The notes: generated from the letters alone by a model not told the origin. Numbered from the stretch's first letter, positions 1 through 9,920 are shown. The stretch is 64,000 nt of DNA from Panagrolaimus kolymaensis (GCA_028622995.1 JAJQJQ010000114.1:23029-87028); one strand, 5' to 3'. Numbers and translations are program-made.

Positions 1-3000
1 GCTTTTCGGCGTGATGATGCTTTTCAAGAAGCATTCCAACGAAATTGTAAGCTTTTCGGCGTGATGATGCTTTTCAAGAAGAAATCCACCGAAATAGTAA
101 GCTTTTCGGCGTGATGATGCTTTTCAAGAAGCAATCCACCGAAATAGTAATGTCTGTTATTAAATCAGGCAATGTCTGAAATTATAAAAAACCCTCATTC
201 AACCAAAAAATAAAAAACTATGGAATTTTTTTATTATTCTTTACTAAATATTTGTCACAAGCTTTTCGGCGTGATGATGCTTTTCAAGAAGAAATCCACC
301 GAAATAGTAAGCTTTTCGGCGTGATGATGCTTTTCAAGAAGCATCCACCGAAATAGTAAGCTTTTCGGAATGATGATGCTTTTCAAGAAGCATTCCAACG
401 AAATAGTAAGCTTTTCGGCGTGATGATGCTTTTCAAGAAGCATTCCAACGAAATTGTAAGCTTTTCGGCGTGATGATGCTTTTCAAGAAGAAATCCACCG
501 AAATAGTAAGCTTTTCGGCGTGATGATGCTTTTCAAGAAGCAATCCACCGAAATAGTAATGTCAGTTATTAAATCAGGCAATGTCTGAAATTATAAAAAA
601 CCCTCATTCAACCAAAAAATAAAAAACTATGGAATTTTTTTATTATTCTTTACTAAATATTTGTCACAAGCTTTTCGGCGTGATGATGCTTTTCAAGAAG
701 CATTCCAACGAAATAGTAAGCTTTTCGGCGTGATGATGCTTTTCAAGAAGAAATCCACCGAAATAGTAAGCTTTTCGGCGTGATGATGCTTTTCAAGAAG
801 CAATCCACCGAAATAGTAATGTCAGTTATTAAATCAGGCAATGTCTGAAAATAAAAGAAACCCTGAATCAACAAAAAAATTAAAAGCTATGGATTTTTTT
901 TATAATTCTTTACTAAATATTTGTCACAAGCTTTTCGGCGTGATGATGCTTTTCAAGAAGCATTCCAACGAAATTGTAAGCTTTTCGGCGTGATGATGCT
1001 TTTCAAGAAGAAATCCACCGAAATAGTAAGCTTTTCGGCGTGATGATGCTTTTCAAGAAGCAATCCACCGAAATAGTAATGTCAGTTATTAAATCAGGCA
1101 ATGTCTGAAATTATAAAAAACCCTGAATCAACAAAAAAATTAAAAGCTATGGATTTTTTTTATAATTCTTTACTAAATATTTGTCACAAGCTTTTCGGCG
1201 TGATGATGCTTTTCAAGAAGAAATCCACCGAAATAGTAAGCTTTTCGGCGTGATGATGCTTTTCAAGAAGAAATCCACCGAAATAGTAAGCTTTTCGGCG
1301 TGATGATGCTTTTCTAGAAGCAATCCACCGAAATAGTAATGTCAGTTATTAAATCAGGCAATGTCTGAAAATAAAAGAAACCCTGAATCAACAAAAAAAT
1401 TAAAAGCTATGGATTTTTTTTATAATTCTTTACTAAATATTTGTCACAAGCTTTTCGGCGTGATGATGCATTTCAAAAAGCATTCCACCGAAATAGTAAG
1501 CTTTTCGGCGTGATGATGCTTTTCAAGAAGAAATCCACCGAAATAGTAAGCTTTTCGGCGTGATGATGCTTTTCAAGAAGCATTCCAACGAAATTGTAAG
1601 CTTTTCGGCGTGATGATGCTTTTCAAGAAGCATTCCAACGAAATTGTAAGCTTTTCGGCGTGATGATGCTTTTCAAGAAGCATTCCAACGAAATAGTAAG
1701 CTTTTCGGCGTGATGATGCTTTTCAAGAAGCAATCCACCGAAATAGTAATGTCAGTTATTAAATCAGGCAATGTCTGAAAATAAAAGAAACCCTGAATCA
1801 ACAAAAAAATTAAAAGCTATGGATTTTTTTTATTATTCTTTACTAAATATTTGTCACAAGCTTTTCGGCGTGATGATGCTTTTCAAGAAGAAATCCACCG
1901 AAATAGTAAGCTTTTCGGCGTGATGATGCTTTTCTAGAAGCAATCCACCGAAATAGTAATGTCAGTTATTAAATCAGGCAATGTCTGAAATTATAAAAAA
2001 CCCTGAATCAACAAAAAAATTAAAAGCTATGGATTTTTTTTATTATTCTTTACTAAATATTTGTCACAAGCTTTTCGGCGTGATGATGCTTTTCAAGAAG
2101 CATTCCAACGAAATAGTAAGCTTTTCGGCGTGATGATGCTTTTCAAGAAGCATTCCAACGAAATAGTAAGCTTTTCGGCGTGATGATGCTTTTCAAGAAG
2201 CATTCCAACGAAATAGTAAGCTTTTCGGCGTGATGATGCTTTTCAAGAAGCATTCCAACGAAATAGTAAGCTTTTCGGCGTGATGATGCTTTTCAAGAAG
2301 CATTCCAACGAAATTGTAAGCTTTTCGGCGTGATGATGCTTTTCAAGAAGAAATCCACCGAAATAGTAAGCTTTTCGGCGTGATGATGCTTTTCAAGAAG
2401 CAATCCACCGAAATAGTAATGTCAGTTATTAAATCAGGCAATGTCTGAAATTATAAAAAACCCTCATTCAACCAAAAAATAAAAAACTATGGAATTTTTT
2501 TATTATTCTTTACTAAATATTTGTCACAAGCTTTTCGGCGTGATGATGCTTTTCAAGAAGCATTCCAACGAAATAGTAAGCTTTTCGGCGTGATGATGCT
2601 TTTCAAGAAGAAATCCACCGAAATAGTAAGCTTTTCGGCGTGATGATGCTTTTCAAGAAGCAATCCACCGAAATAGTAATGTCAGTTATTAAATCAGGCA
2701 ATGTCTGAAAATAAAAGAAACCCTGAATCAACAAAAAAATTAAAAGCTATGGATTTTTTTTATAATTCTTTACTAAATATTTGTCACAAGCTTTTCGGCG
2801 TGATGATGCTTTTCAAGAAGCATTCCAACGAAATTGTAAGCTTTTCGGCGTGATGATGCTTTTCAAGAAGAAATCCACCGAAATAGTAAGCTTTTCGGCG
2901 TGATGATGCTTTTCAAGAAGCATTCCAACGAAATTGTAAGCTTTTCGGCGTGATGATGCTTTTCAAGAAGCAATCCACCGAAATATTAATGTCAGTTATT

Positions 3001-5390
3001 AAATCAGGCAATGTCTGAAAATAAAAGAAACCCTGAATCAACAAAAAAATTAAAAACTATGGAATTTTTTTATTATTCTTTACTAAATATTTGTCACAAG
3101 CTTTTCGGCGTGATGATGCTTTTCAAGAAGCATTCCAACGAAATAGTAAGCTTTTCGGCGTGATGATGCTTTTCAAGAAGAAATCCACCGAAATAGTAAG
3201 CTTTTCGGCGTGATGATGCTTTTCAAGAAGCATTCCAACGAAATAGTAAGCTTTTCGGCGTGATGATGCTTTTCAAGAAGCAATCCACCGAAATAGTAAT
3301 GTCAGTTATTAAATCAGGCAATGTCTGAAAATAAAAGAAACCCTGAATCAACAAAAAAATTAAAAGCTATGGATTTTTTTTATTATTCTTTACTAAATAT
3401 TTGTCACAAGCTTTTCGGCGTGATGATGCTTTTCAAGAAGCATTCCAACGAAATAGTAAGCTTTTCGGCGTGATGATGCTTTTCAAGAAGCATTCCAACG
3501 AAATAGTAAGCTTTTCGGCGTGATGATGCTTTTCAAGAAGCATTCCAACGAAATAGTAAGCTTTTCGGCGTGATGATGCATTTCAAAAAGCATTCCACCG
3601 AAATAGTAAGCTTTTCGGAATGATGATGCTTTTCAAGAAGCATTCCAACGAAATAGTAAGCTTTTCGGCGTGATGATGCTTTTCAAGAAGCATTCCAACG
3701 AAATTGTAAGCTTTTCGGCGTGATGATGCTTTTCAAGAAGCATTCCAACGAAATTGTAAGCTTTTCGGCGTGATGATGCTTTTCAAGAAGCATTCCAACG
3801 AAATAGTAAGCTTTTCGGCGTGATGATGCTTTTCAAGAAGCAATCCACCGAAATAGTAATGTCAGTTATTAAATCAGGCAATGTCTGAAAATAAAAGAAA
3901 CCCTGAATCAACAAAAAAATTAAAAGCTATGGATTTTTTTTATTATTCTTTACTAAATATTTGTCACAAGCTTTTCGGCGTGATGATGCTTTTCAAGAAG
4001 AAATCCACCGAAATAGTAAGCTTTTCGGCGTGATGATGCTTTTCTAGAAGCAATCCACCGAAATAGTAATGTCAGTTATTAAATCAGGCAATGTCTGAAA
4101 TTATAAAAAACCCTGAATCAACAAAAAAATTAAAAGCTATGGATTTTTTTTATTATTCTTTACTAAATATTTGTCACAAGCTTTTCGGCGTGATGATGCT
4201 TTTCAAGAAGCATTCCAACGAAATAGTAAGCTTTTCGGCGTGATGATGCTTTTCAAGAAGCATTCCAACGAAATAGTAAGCTTTTCGGCGTGATGATGCT
4301 TTTCAAGAAGCATTCCAACGAAATAGTAAGCTTTTCGGCGTGATGATGCTTTTCAAGAAGCATTCCAACGAAATAGTAAGCTTTTCGGCGTGATGATGCT
4401 TTTCAAGAAGCATTCCAACGAAATAGTAAGCTTTTCGGCGTGATGATGCTTTTCAAGAAGCATTCCAACGAAATAGTAAGCTTTTCGGCGTGATGATGCA
4501 TTTCAAAAAGCATTCCACCGAAATAGTAAGCTTTTCGGAATGATGATGCTTTTCAAGAAGCATTCCAACGAAATAGTAAGCTTTTCGGCGTGATGATGCT
4601 TTTCAAGAAGCATTCCAACGAAATTGTAAGCTTTTCGGCGTGATGATGCTTTTCAAGAAGCATTCCAACGAAATTGTAAGCTTTTCGGCGTGATGATGCT
4701 TTTCAAGAAGCATTCCAACGAAATAGTAAGCTTTTCGGCGTGATGATGCTTTTCAAGAAGCATTCCAACGAAATAGTAAGCTTTTCGGCGTGATGATGCT
4801 TTTCAAGAAGAAATCCACCGAAATAGTAAGCTTTTCGGCGTGATGATGCTTTTCAAGAAGCATTCCAACGAAATAGTAAGCTTTTCGGCGTGATGATGCT
4901 TTTCAAGAAGCATTCCAACGAAATAGTAAGCTTTTCGGCGTGATGATGCTTTTCAAGAAGCATTCCAACGAAATAGTAAGCTTTTCGGCGTGATGATGCT
5001 TTTCAAGAAGCATTCCAACGAAATTGTAAGCTTTTCGGCGTGATGATGCTTTTCAAGAAGCAATCCAACGAAATAGTAAGCTTTTCGGCGTGATGATGCT
5101 TTTCAAGAAGCATTCCAACGAAATTGTAAGCTTTTCGGCGTGATGATGCTTTTCAAGAAGCAATCCAACGAAATAGTAAGCTTTTCGGCGTGATGATGCT
5201 TTTCAAGAAGCATTCCAACGAAATTGTAAGCTTTTCGGCGTGATGATGCTTTTCAAGAAGCAATCCACCGAAATAGTAATGTCAGTTATTAAATCAGGCA
5301 ATGTCTGAAATTATAAAAAAACCTCATTCAACCAAAAAATAAAAAGCTATGGATTTTTTTTATTATTCTTTACTTAATATTAGTCACAAG
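1..5390 (+). repeat. Satellite array, left block: (50-bp monomer)n + 110-bp spacer
   Basis: Tandem array with no gene. The 50-bp monomer begins GCTTTTCGGCGTGATGATGC, has the near-palindrome TGCTTTTCAAGAAGCA in its middle and ends GAAATAGTAA or GAAATTGTAA. Runs of 2 to 22 monomers are separated by an AT-rich spacer of about 110 bp that starts TGTCAGTTATTAAATC and ends ATTTGTCACAA. By eye there are about 14 spacers here. The longest run, 4180-5279, is 22 monomers without a spacer. The last spacer (5280-5390) has the variant ending TTACTTAATATTAGTCACAAG and abuts the gene island directly. Short open frames here are products of the repeat: 50 is not a multiple of 3, so the frame rotates from copy to copy. 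Confidence 0.97.
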
Positions 5391-5423
5391 AAAAAGACAT
5401 GGAATGGCTAAGATTGCTAGTTT
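5391..5423 (+). repeat. 33-bp direct repeat, copy 1, at left edge of island
   Basis: Starts AAAAAGACATGGAATGGCTA and runs to GATTGCTAGTTT. The same 33 bp recurs at 5730-5762. This copy is the first non-satellite sequence after the array, and its last 12 bp are also the outer end of the left inverted repeat (from 5412). Confidence 0.9.
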
Positions 5424-5706
5424 TTTTCTATCATATTTAAATGCCTTCTGCTTTTACTGATCCTTCGGATATTATAGTGCCGATTTGGAAACAACCAAAA
5501 ATAAACTTTTATACCATTTGAGCAAAAAATGCATTGATAAAGCTAAATGTATTCCAAACTCATAACTAAGTAAGCTTTAAAAAAATTTGGTTTATCTGAG
5601 GTGATAGTTCACATAAAAAGCTACAAAAGTCGATCCGTGTTTCTTTAGTGGAAGATAAGGTTCTCATCGAGCTATGTGGCTTTGAAAAATGAAAACTATT
5701 TGTAAA
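5412..5706 (+). repeat. Left arm of a ~295-bp inverted repeat bounding the island
   Basis: Runs from GATTGCTAGTTTTTTTCTAT to GAAAACTATTTGTAAA. Its reverse complement is found at 10326-10870 once the 240-bp MITE there is discounted. The outer ~80 bp and the inner ~140 bp are nearly identical between arms; the middle (about 5490-5560) is more diverged. This arm lacks the MITE and so shows the empty insertion site (AAGATAAGGT on this strand at 5653-5660). An open frame on the minus strand crosses the arm (5566-5826, 86 codons) but resembles nothing I know, and it is not conserved beyond the arm. Confidence 0.9.
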
Positions 5707-5729
5707 GCCATTTTTAAGATTTTGGAAAC

Positions 5730-5762
5730 AAAAAGACATGGAATGGCTAAGATTGCTAGTTT
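5730..5762 (+). repeat. 33-bp direct repeat, copy 2
   Basis: Identical to 5391-5423, in the same orientation and 339 bp away. It lies just inside the inner end of the left inverted-repeat arm, so that arm sits between two direct copies of the island's first 33 bp. Confidence 0.9.
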
Positions 5763-6240
5763 CTTTGTATTGTTTGTGGTTCACTGTTATCCTCTTCTTC
5801 GGAATTGGTAACGTCCAGGTGATCATATTCTATACGAATTGATTGCTCCACTTATACGTAGTTGTAATGTGAACTATGAGGTAGCCGCATACCTACAGCC
5901 TGCGTTTCGCATACTATCGAGTGTTAAACCTTACATAATCTTGATAAAACCAGAAACAAGGGAAAATCCTAGGTTTTCATAGTCTAAACGGCGGACGGTC
6001 ACAAGTGGCCGAAGACTTTTTAAAAAAAAAAAATTTTTTTTCTTGATTGAAATATTTTTTAACCATATTCGGCATCAGATGGCATCAACCAACCAACCAT
6101 TAATATTGCCGACATAGGTGGTGGTTGTAAACATTTAAAATCAATAAATCCACCCTAAAATTACTCTATTCTGAAAGTTTCATACGTATAAAACCCTCCA
6201 AATGGAAATGTTTCCATCTTCAGCGTCCCGCACTACTCCC
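5763..6240. other. Intergenic sequence between inverted repeat and gene 3' end
   Basis: Unique, AT-rich sequence with no convincing coding region on either strand. It contains an A-tract joined directly to a T-tract at about 6020-6050. I see no RNA gene or known repeat. Confidence 0.6.
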
Positions 6241-6262
6241 AAAAAAGTTAGTTAGTAAAGCA

Positions 6263-6268
6263 TTTATT
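6263..6268 (-). terminator. Poly(A) signal AATAAA of the pseudokinase gene
   Basis: On the minus strand AATAAA lies about 50 bp after the TAG stop codon (6317-6319). This is consistent with a short 3' UTR of about 65-75 nt and cleavage near 6245. The hexamer and its distance are seen; the cleavage site is inferred. Confidence 0.75.
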
Positions 6269-6316
6269 CAAAGCATCAAGTCATTACAATTACAAATCCA
6301 AATAATAAATGTTAGT

Positions 6317-9300
6317 CTAATATTTCTTAAGAATTCTGCGAGTACCACGTGCAGCAGGAGTGGCCAAAGGATCAAATGTTTTTGCTGAAGCAGCTTTACT
6401 ACGAGCAAGTTGATTTCCAAGTTTAAAGTATCCTTCTTGTCCTTGATATTCTTTATGATGTTGTTCAAGAGCTTTTTGACGTAATTCAACATCTTCAGGA
6501 CGTTTGTATTGATCCATGGCATCTTCTTCTTGCTTGATTCGAGTTCGTGTTAATTGTTTATCAAGTTCTTCTGGGATTTCAGACAATATTCCTTTGATGG
6601 CATCAGATTTTTCTTTGCTTGAAAATGGATCACCATATAGTAAAGCACCATGTTCTTTGTTAACATGAAAATTTTAAGGTTATAACTAAGTCACAAGTAT
6701 CAGGAGAAAGAGATGATTGAAAACTTACTCTGTATGGGATAGCCCATTTACAAAGTTTGATCAAATAATCACGAGCAAAATCACCCCAAATTTTATGGCA
6801 TCGAGCTTGATTACTGTATTGTCCATCATTATCAATTGATTCAACGAAGTTGTTGTAATTGCGACGACGTTCATACAAAAGTCGGCTAAAAAGAACCAAA
6901 CATAAACAAGTCAAAATCCTTTTAAAATGTAACTCACTAAAGCTTGGTTTCAGGTCGAGTGGCATCTGCTTCATGTTGTTCTTCATCGAAATCCCAATCA
7001 ACAACTTTCATTTGACCAATCATTTGAGCCTCCAAATTTTCAAATTGTTCTGGATCCAAATCTTGGAAGCATACAGATGCTTGAAGAGTTGCGAGGCCTT
7101 CAGGAATTTCTATTGGATCACCTTCCATTAATTCTTCAAATTTACGAACTTTTTGTTGATTTGTTTTAGGATGAATTCCAACATCGACGTAAATGTGTTG
7201 AAGATAACGTGAAGATAAGTCTTTTGCAAAGTATGGATCAAAGCGAATTTCTCGACGAGGTGAAGCAAAGTAAACAGCATCCGGAAGAGAATGAAGACGA
7301 TCAGTGACGCGAGTACCTTCTACAACATAATCAAGCATAACTTCTTCAATTTCATCAACAACTCGAATGAGATCAGTGAAGCTAAAAAAGTTAGAGATAA
7401 GACGAATAAAACATAGCAAAAACTTACTGAATAACACCACGTTGATACCAGCGACCAAATTGCATTGCAATAAAAATTTGACGTTCTTTAGGTGACCATT
7501 CTTTTTTAACAAAGAAAACTACTTCATATCGTTGATATTCTTTATTAACATTGGGATGTCCAGCTTTAACAACAAAATCAGGAGCAAGGCCATTACGCTT
7601 TCTGTGTTCTTTGACATCGTCCCATTCATCGACAGAATCCACGAGAGGTTCTTTAAAACGGAATTGTTTGTTGTAGATAGCTTCTTCTTCTTCCATATCA
7701 CATTGAGAAACATCAAGAACATCTCGAGACCAATTGGAATCATCATAGGGAATTGCCACGGAAGCTTCAATTGCAACATAATTCTTACAGAGTTGAGATT
7801 CTTTGACTTTGCTGAAGAGAGGATAATCATCCTTTTCGACGTGACGAATTCCTTGAATGACGTTGAGAAGAAGTTCTCCATTAACTTCAGGATGAGAGCC
7901 TTGTGCACCAACAATTTCATGAAAAAGTGTACGATTTCCATCCATCGGTGAGAAGCAATCGGATGTCACTAAAACAAAAAAAGTTAAAGTAAAATTAGTG
8001 ATGAGAAAGATGTAAAAAAAAAAACTACTTTTCAATTCACGTTTAATAAGTTTACGTTCAATTGGTTTCGAGATGAAAGGATGAGCAAGAACTTCTTTGA
8101 AAGTCATACGACGTTTAGGATCAAGATTCAAAAGCTTTGAAATGAAATTTTCAACATGTTCATCATATTTTTGAGCTCCATTTTGAACAGTTGTAGGATC
8201 AATCGAAGCAAGAGTTGGAGGGTTACGAACACCATCAAGCTAAAAAGTTAATCATGAATGAGAAAAAAAATGATTGGACAAAGCCTTACATATTCATGAG
8301 CAAGACGTTTGGCTTTCTTTTCTTTCAACAAATAATGACGTTTTCCTGTGATGAGTTCAAGTGTGAGCAATCCCAATGACCAATAATCCAGACTTGGTTC
8401 AACAATAGCATTTTTGGCATCATCATCCAAAGATTCAGGAGGTAACGAATTTGGATCACCAGTGAACTTTCGACTCCTAAAATAGACAAATGAATAAAAC
8501 TCAATATCTGTAAGAATCGAGAAACCGACGGACATGGGAAATTCACACAAGATCGCCCAAAAAGTTCTATAAGCAGAATAAAATTCTATATAAAATTTTA
8601 AGTATTTTGAGCTAAAAAAATAAATCTCCGTAATTGTGCATCAAAAATGTTTTCCTTCAGTGAAAATTTGCATAATACGTTACAAAATTTTTTTAAATTT
8701 TTTTTTTAATTTTCTCTGAAGGAAAACATTTTTGATGCACAATTACGGAGATTTATTTTTTTAGCTCAAAAAATCTAAAATTTTATGGAGAATTTTATTC
8801 TGCTTATAGAACTTTTTGGGCGACCTTGTGTGAAAAGATATGTCGACTTGTCCGTAATTTTGCGTTTTTGCTCGATTCTTACAGATATTGACTTATAAGT
8901 AAGTATAAAAAAGCATTAAACGATGTCACAAAAAAAAACAAAACTTACTTTGATCCAAGCTTTTTAGCATGAAGAAAGCCACCAACTTTAACTTTGGCAG
9001 TAAAGTCAATGTAAACATTGTTTGCACAAAGTTCAGTATGAGCAAAACCTTTGGAATGAATGTAATCAAGACCTAAAAAATACTTAACATTATAATTGAT
9101 TCCAATACACTTATAACAAAAAGCTTACCTTTGGTAACTTTCTTAGTAACATAAGCTACGGAATCACGAGTAAAAAGTCCAATTTGCTTATGATAGTTTT
9201 CTTCCATCCATAGTTGAACCATGTTTGTAAATCGATCTTCAGAAGCATGAAGCCTCGCTTCCCCATTTCCAGCTTCAACATTGTTATTTTTGAATTGATA

Positions 9301-9901
9301 TCGAACATCCAAAAGATTACGAATTGGAACAAAAGCAGGAAAAACCATAGCAATGTATTGACGATGACGAAATGCTGCATAAAGGCTCATGATGTATTTA
9401 TTGATTCCAACTTGTTGAAGAACATGGATTTCACGAAGCTGAAATAGAAAAAGAGAAGAAGTTATAAGAAAAGCAAGTTAATATTTCCATACCGTATTAG
9501 TAACAGCTAGTTCATCCTTCAATTCAATAACACTCAAAGTGTATTGCAAGCGATTCCCAATTTTTTGTTCAACTAGATATGAATCTTCAACAACAACATC
9601 TTCAGAATCATAGCATCGGTTTAATACATTCAAGCATGCATAATTGTTGATTCCAAGCTTTGCGGAGCTAAAAAAATATTGTTGTTAATACACTTTTTCT
9701 AAAGAAACAAACAAATAACAAAAAATAAAAAACATGCCTTTTAGCAAGTTCTTCAAATTCTTGGATACGTTTGATTTCAAGAAGAGTTTTCTTTGATGTA
9801 TCACCTTCTTTAGCCATAGTTGAGAGTACTGCGTTGCACGTTTTGTGTCGCGGAGTCATTTTGGGCTTTAGTTGAAATGAGGATACAAGATTGGAAGACA
9901 T
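6317..9901 (-). CDS. Pseudokinase-domain protein, ten coding exons, ~886 aa
   Basis: Coding exons: 9901-9738, 9667-9493, 9438-9129, 9072-8949, 8476-8290, 8239-8029, 7968-7428, 7381-6938, 6885-6729, 6664-6317; together 2661 nt. Every junction keeps frame, but the last needs a non-AG acceptor. The start is the first in-frame AUG of exon 1 (ACCATAATGTC context). Residues ~75-380 form a protein-kinase fold: likely beta-3 Lys105 in VIELK, alpha-C Glu116 in LREIHVL, YIHSKGFAHTELCANN as the catalytic loop, KVKVGGFL where DFG belongs, PPE at 270-272 for APE, DYWSLG at 288-293, and RRMTFKEVLAHPF closing the C-lobe. The glycine loop is degenerate. HRD is HTE, the catalytic Lys is Cys232, and the DFG Asp is Gly248; Asn235 remains. 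This predicts a catalytically dead kinase acting as a scaffold or allosteric partner. The LDYIHSKGFAH region and the lost motifs recall STRAD (STE20-type LKB1 adaptor), but this is a weak guess. Residues 391-771 (acidic, folded-looking) and the charged helical tail to 886 are unrecognised. No signal peptide is seen. Confidence 0.85.
6665..6728 (-). other. Last intron with anomalous 3' end (TTTTCAT)
   Basis: The donor AGA|GTAAGTTTTC at 6728 is strong. The downstream frame that ends at the AATAAA-followed stop is open only from just after a TAA. The sole phase-correct junction falls after AATTTTCAT (6665), exactly one base away from the canonical nematode acceptor TTTTCAG. The nearest real AG (AAAG, exon from 6654) shifts the frame and would stop after about 34 codons. 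Skipping the splice stops at 6660-6662. Confidence 0.7.
7969..8028 (-). other. Intron 6: 60 bp, stop-free, in frame if retained
   Basis: The donor is weak (AAAA|GTAGTT) and the acceptor good (TTTTGTTTTAG). The interval is a multiple of three and has no stop. Retention would therefore insert 20 very hydrophobic residues (SSFFFYIFLITNFTLTFFVL) between the kinase-like domain and the next domain. Its T-richness favours a genuine intron, but sequence alone does not settle this. Confidence 0.6.
8501..8891. mobile_element. 391-bp foldback element (MITE-like) in intron 4
   Basis: Near-perfect inverted repeats: the left arm runs about 8501-8668 and the right arm about 8708-8891, with a ~39-bp AT-rich loop. 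The 20-bp ends are TCAATATCTGTAAGAATCGA and its exact complement. No coding capacity. The host intron (8477-8948) is 472 bp while all others are 46-70 bp; removing the element leaves about 81 bp, so the intron was probably enlarged by insertion. A short flanking ACT on both sides could be a 3-bp target duplication, but this is weak. I cannot assign a transposon superfamily. Confidence 0.85.
9668..9737 (-). other. Intron 1, GC-AG type
   Basis: The frame joins only if the donor is AAAAG|GCATGT at 9737 and the acceptor TTTTTTTAG at 9668. The nearby GT (CAT|GTTTTT) gives a frame that stops within about 20 codons. GC-AG introns with an AG|GC donor are a known minor class in nematodes. Confidence 0.7.
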
Positions 9902-9920
9902 TATGGTTTTATATAACTCT

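Noticed and set aside
255..443. Repeated minus-strand open frames of 60-95 codons in the array (also near 11592, 13462, 26842, 34838, 44986, 48338 and 62649), rich in a KHHHAEK motif
   Set aside because: They are translations of 50-mers; the 50-bp period rotates the frame, stops occur within a few monomers, and most start without a defined gene context. Identity between copies reflects block duplication, not protein constraint.
1..5390. CRISPR-like array
   Set aside because: The 50-mers are contiguous, the 110-bp spacers are repeats of each other, there are no cas genes, and the neighbouring gene is eukaryotic.
5566..5826. Minus-strand 86-codon frame spanning the left inverted repeat
   Set aside because: No recognisable motif. 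It begins outside the repeat and ends inside it, and the equivalent frame in the right arm is broken by the MITE.
7532..7951. Plus-strand 139-codon frame opposite exon 7
   Set aside because: It is antisense to a well-supported coding exon and shadows its codon structure. The frames at 6859-7131 and 9214-9447 were rejected for the same reason.
6317..9901. Active serine/threonine kinase annotation
   Set aside because: The catalytic Asp, the catalytic-loop Lys and the DFG Asp are all substituted, so the kinase fold should not be taken as activity.
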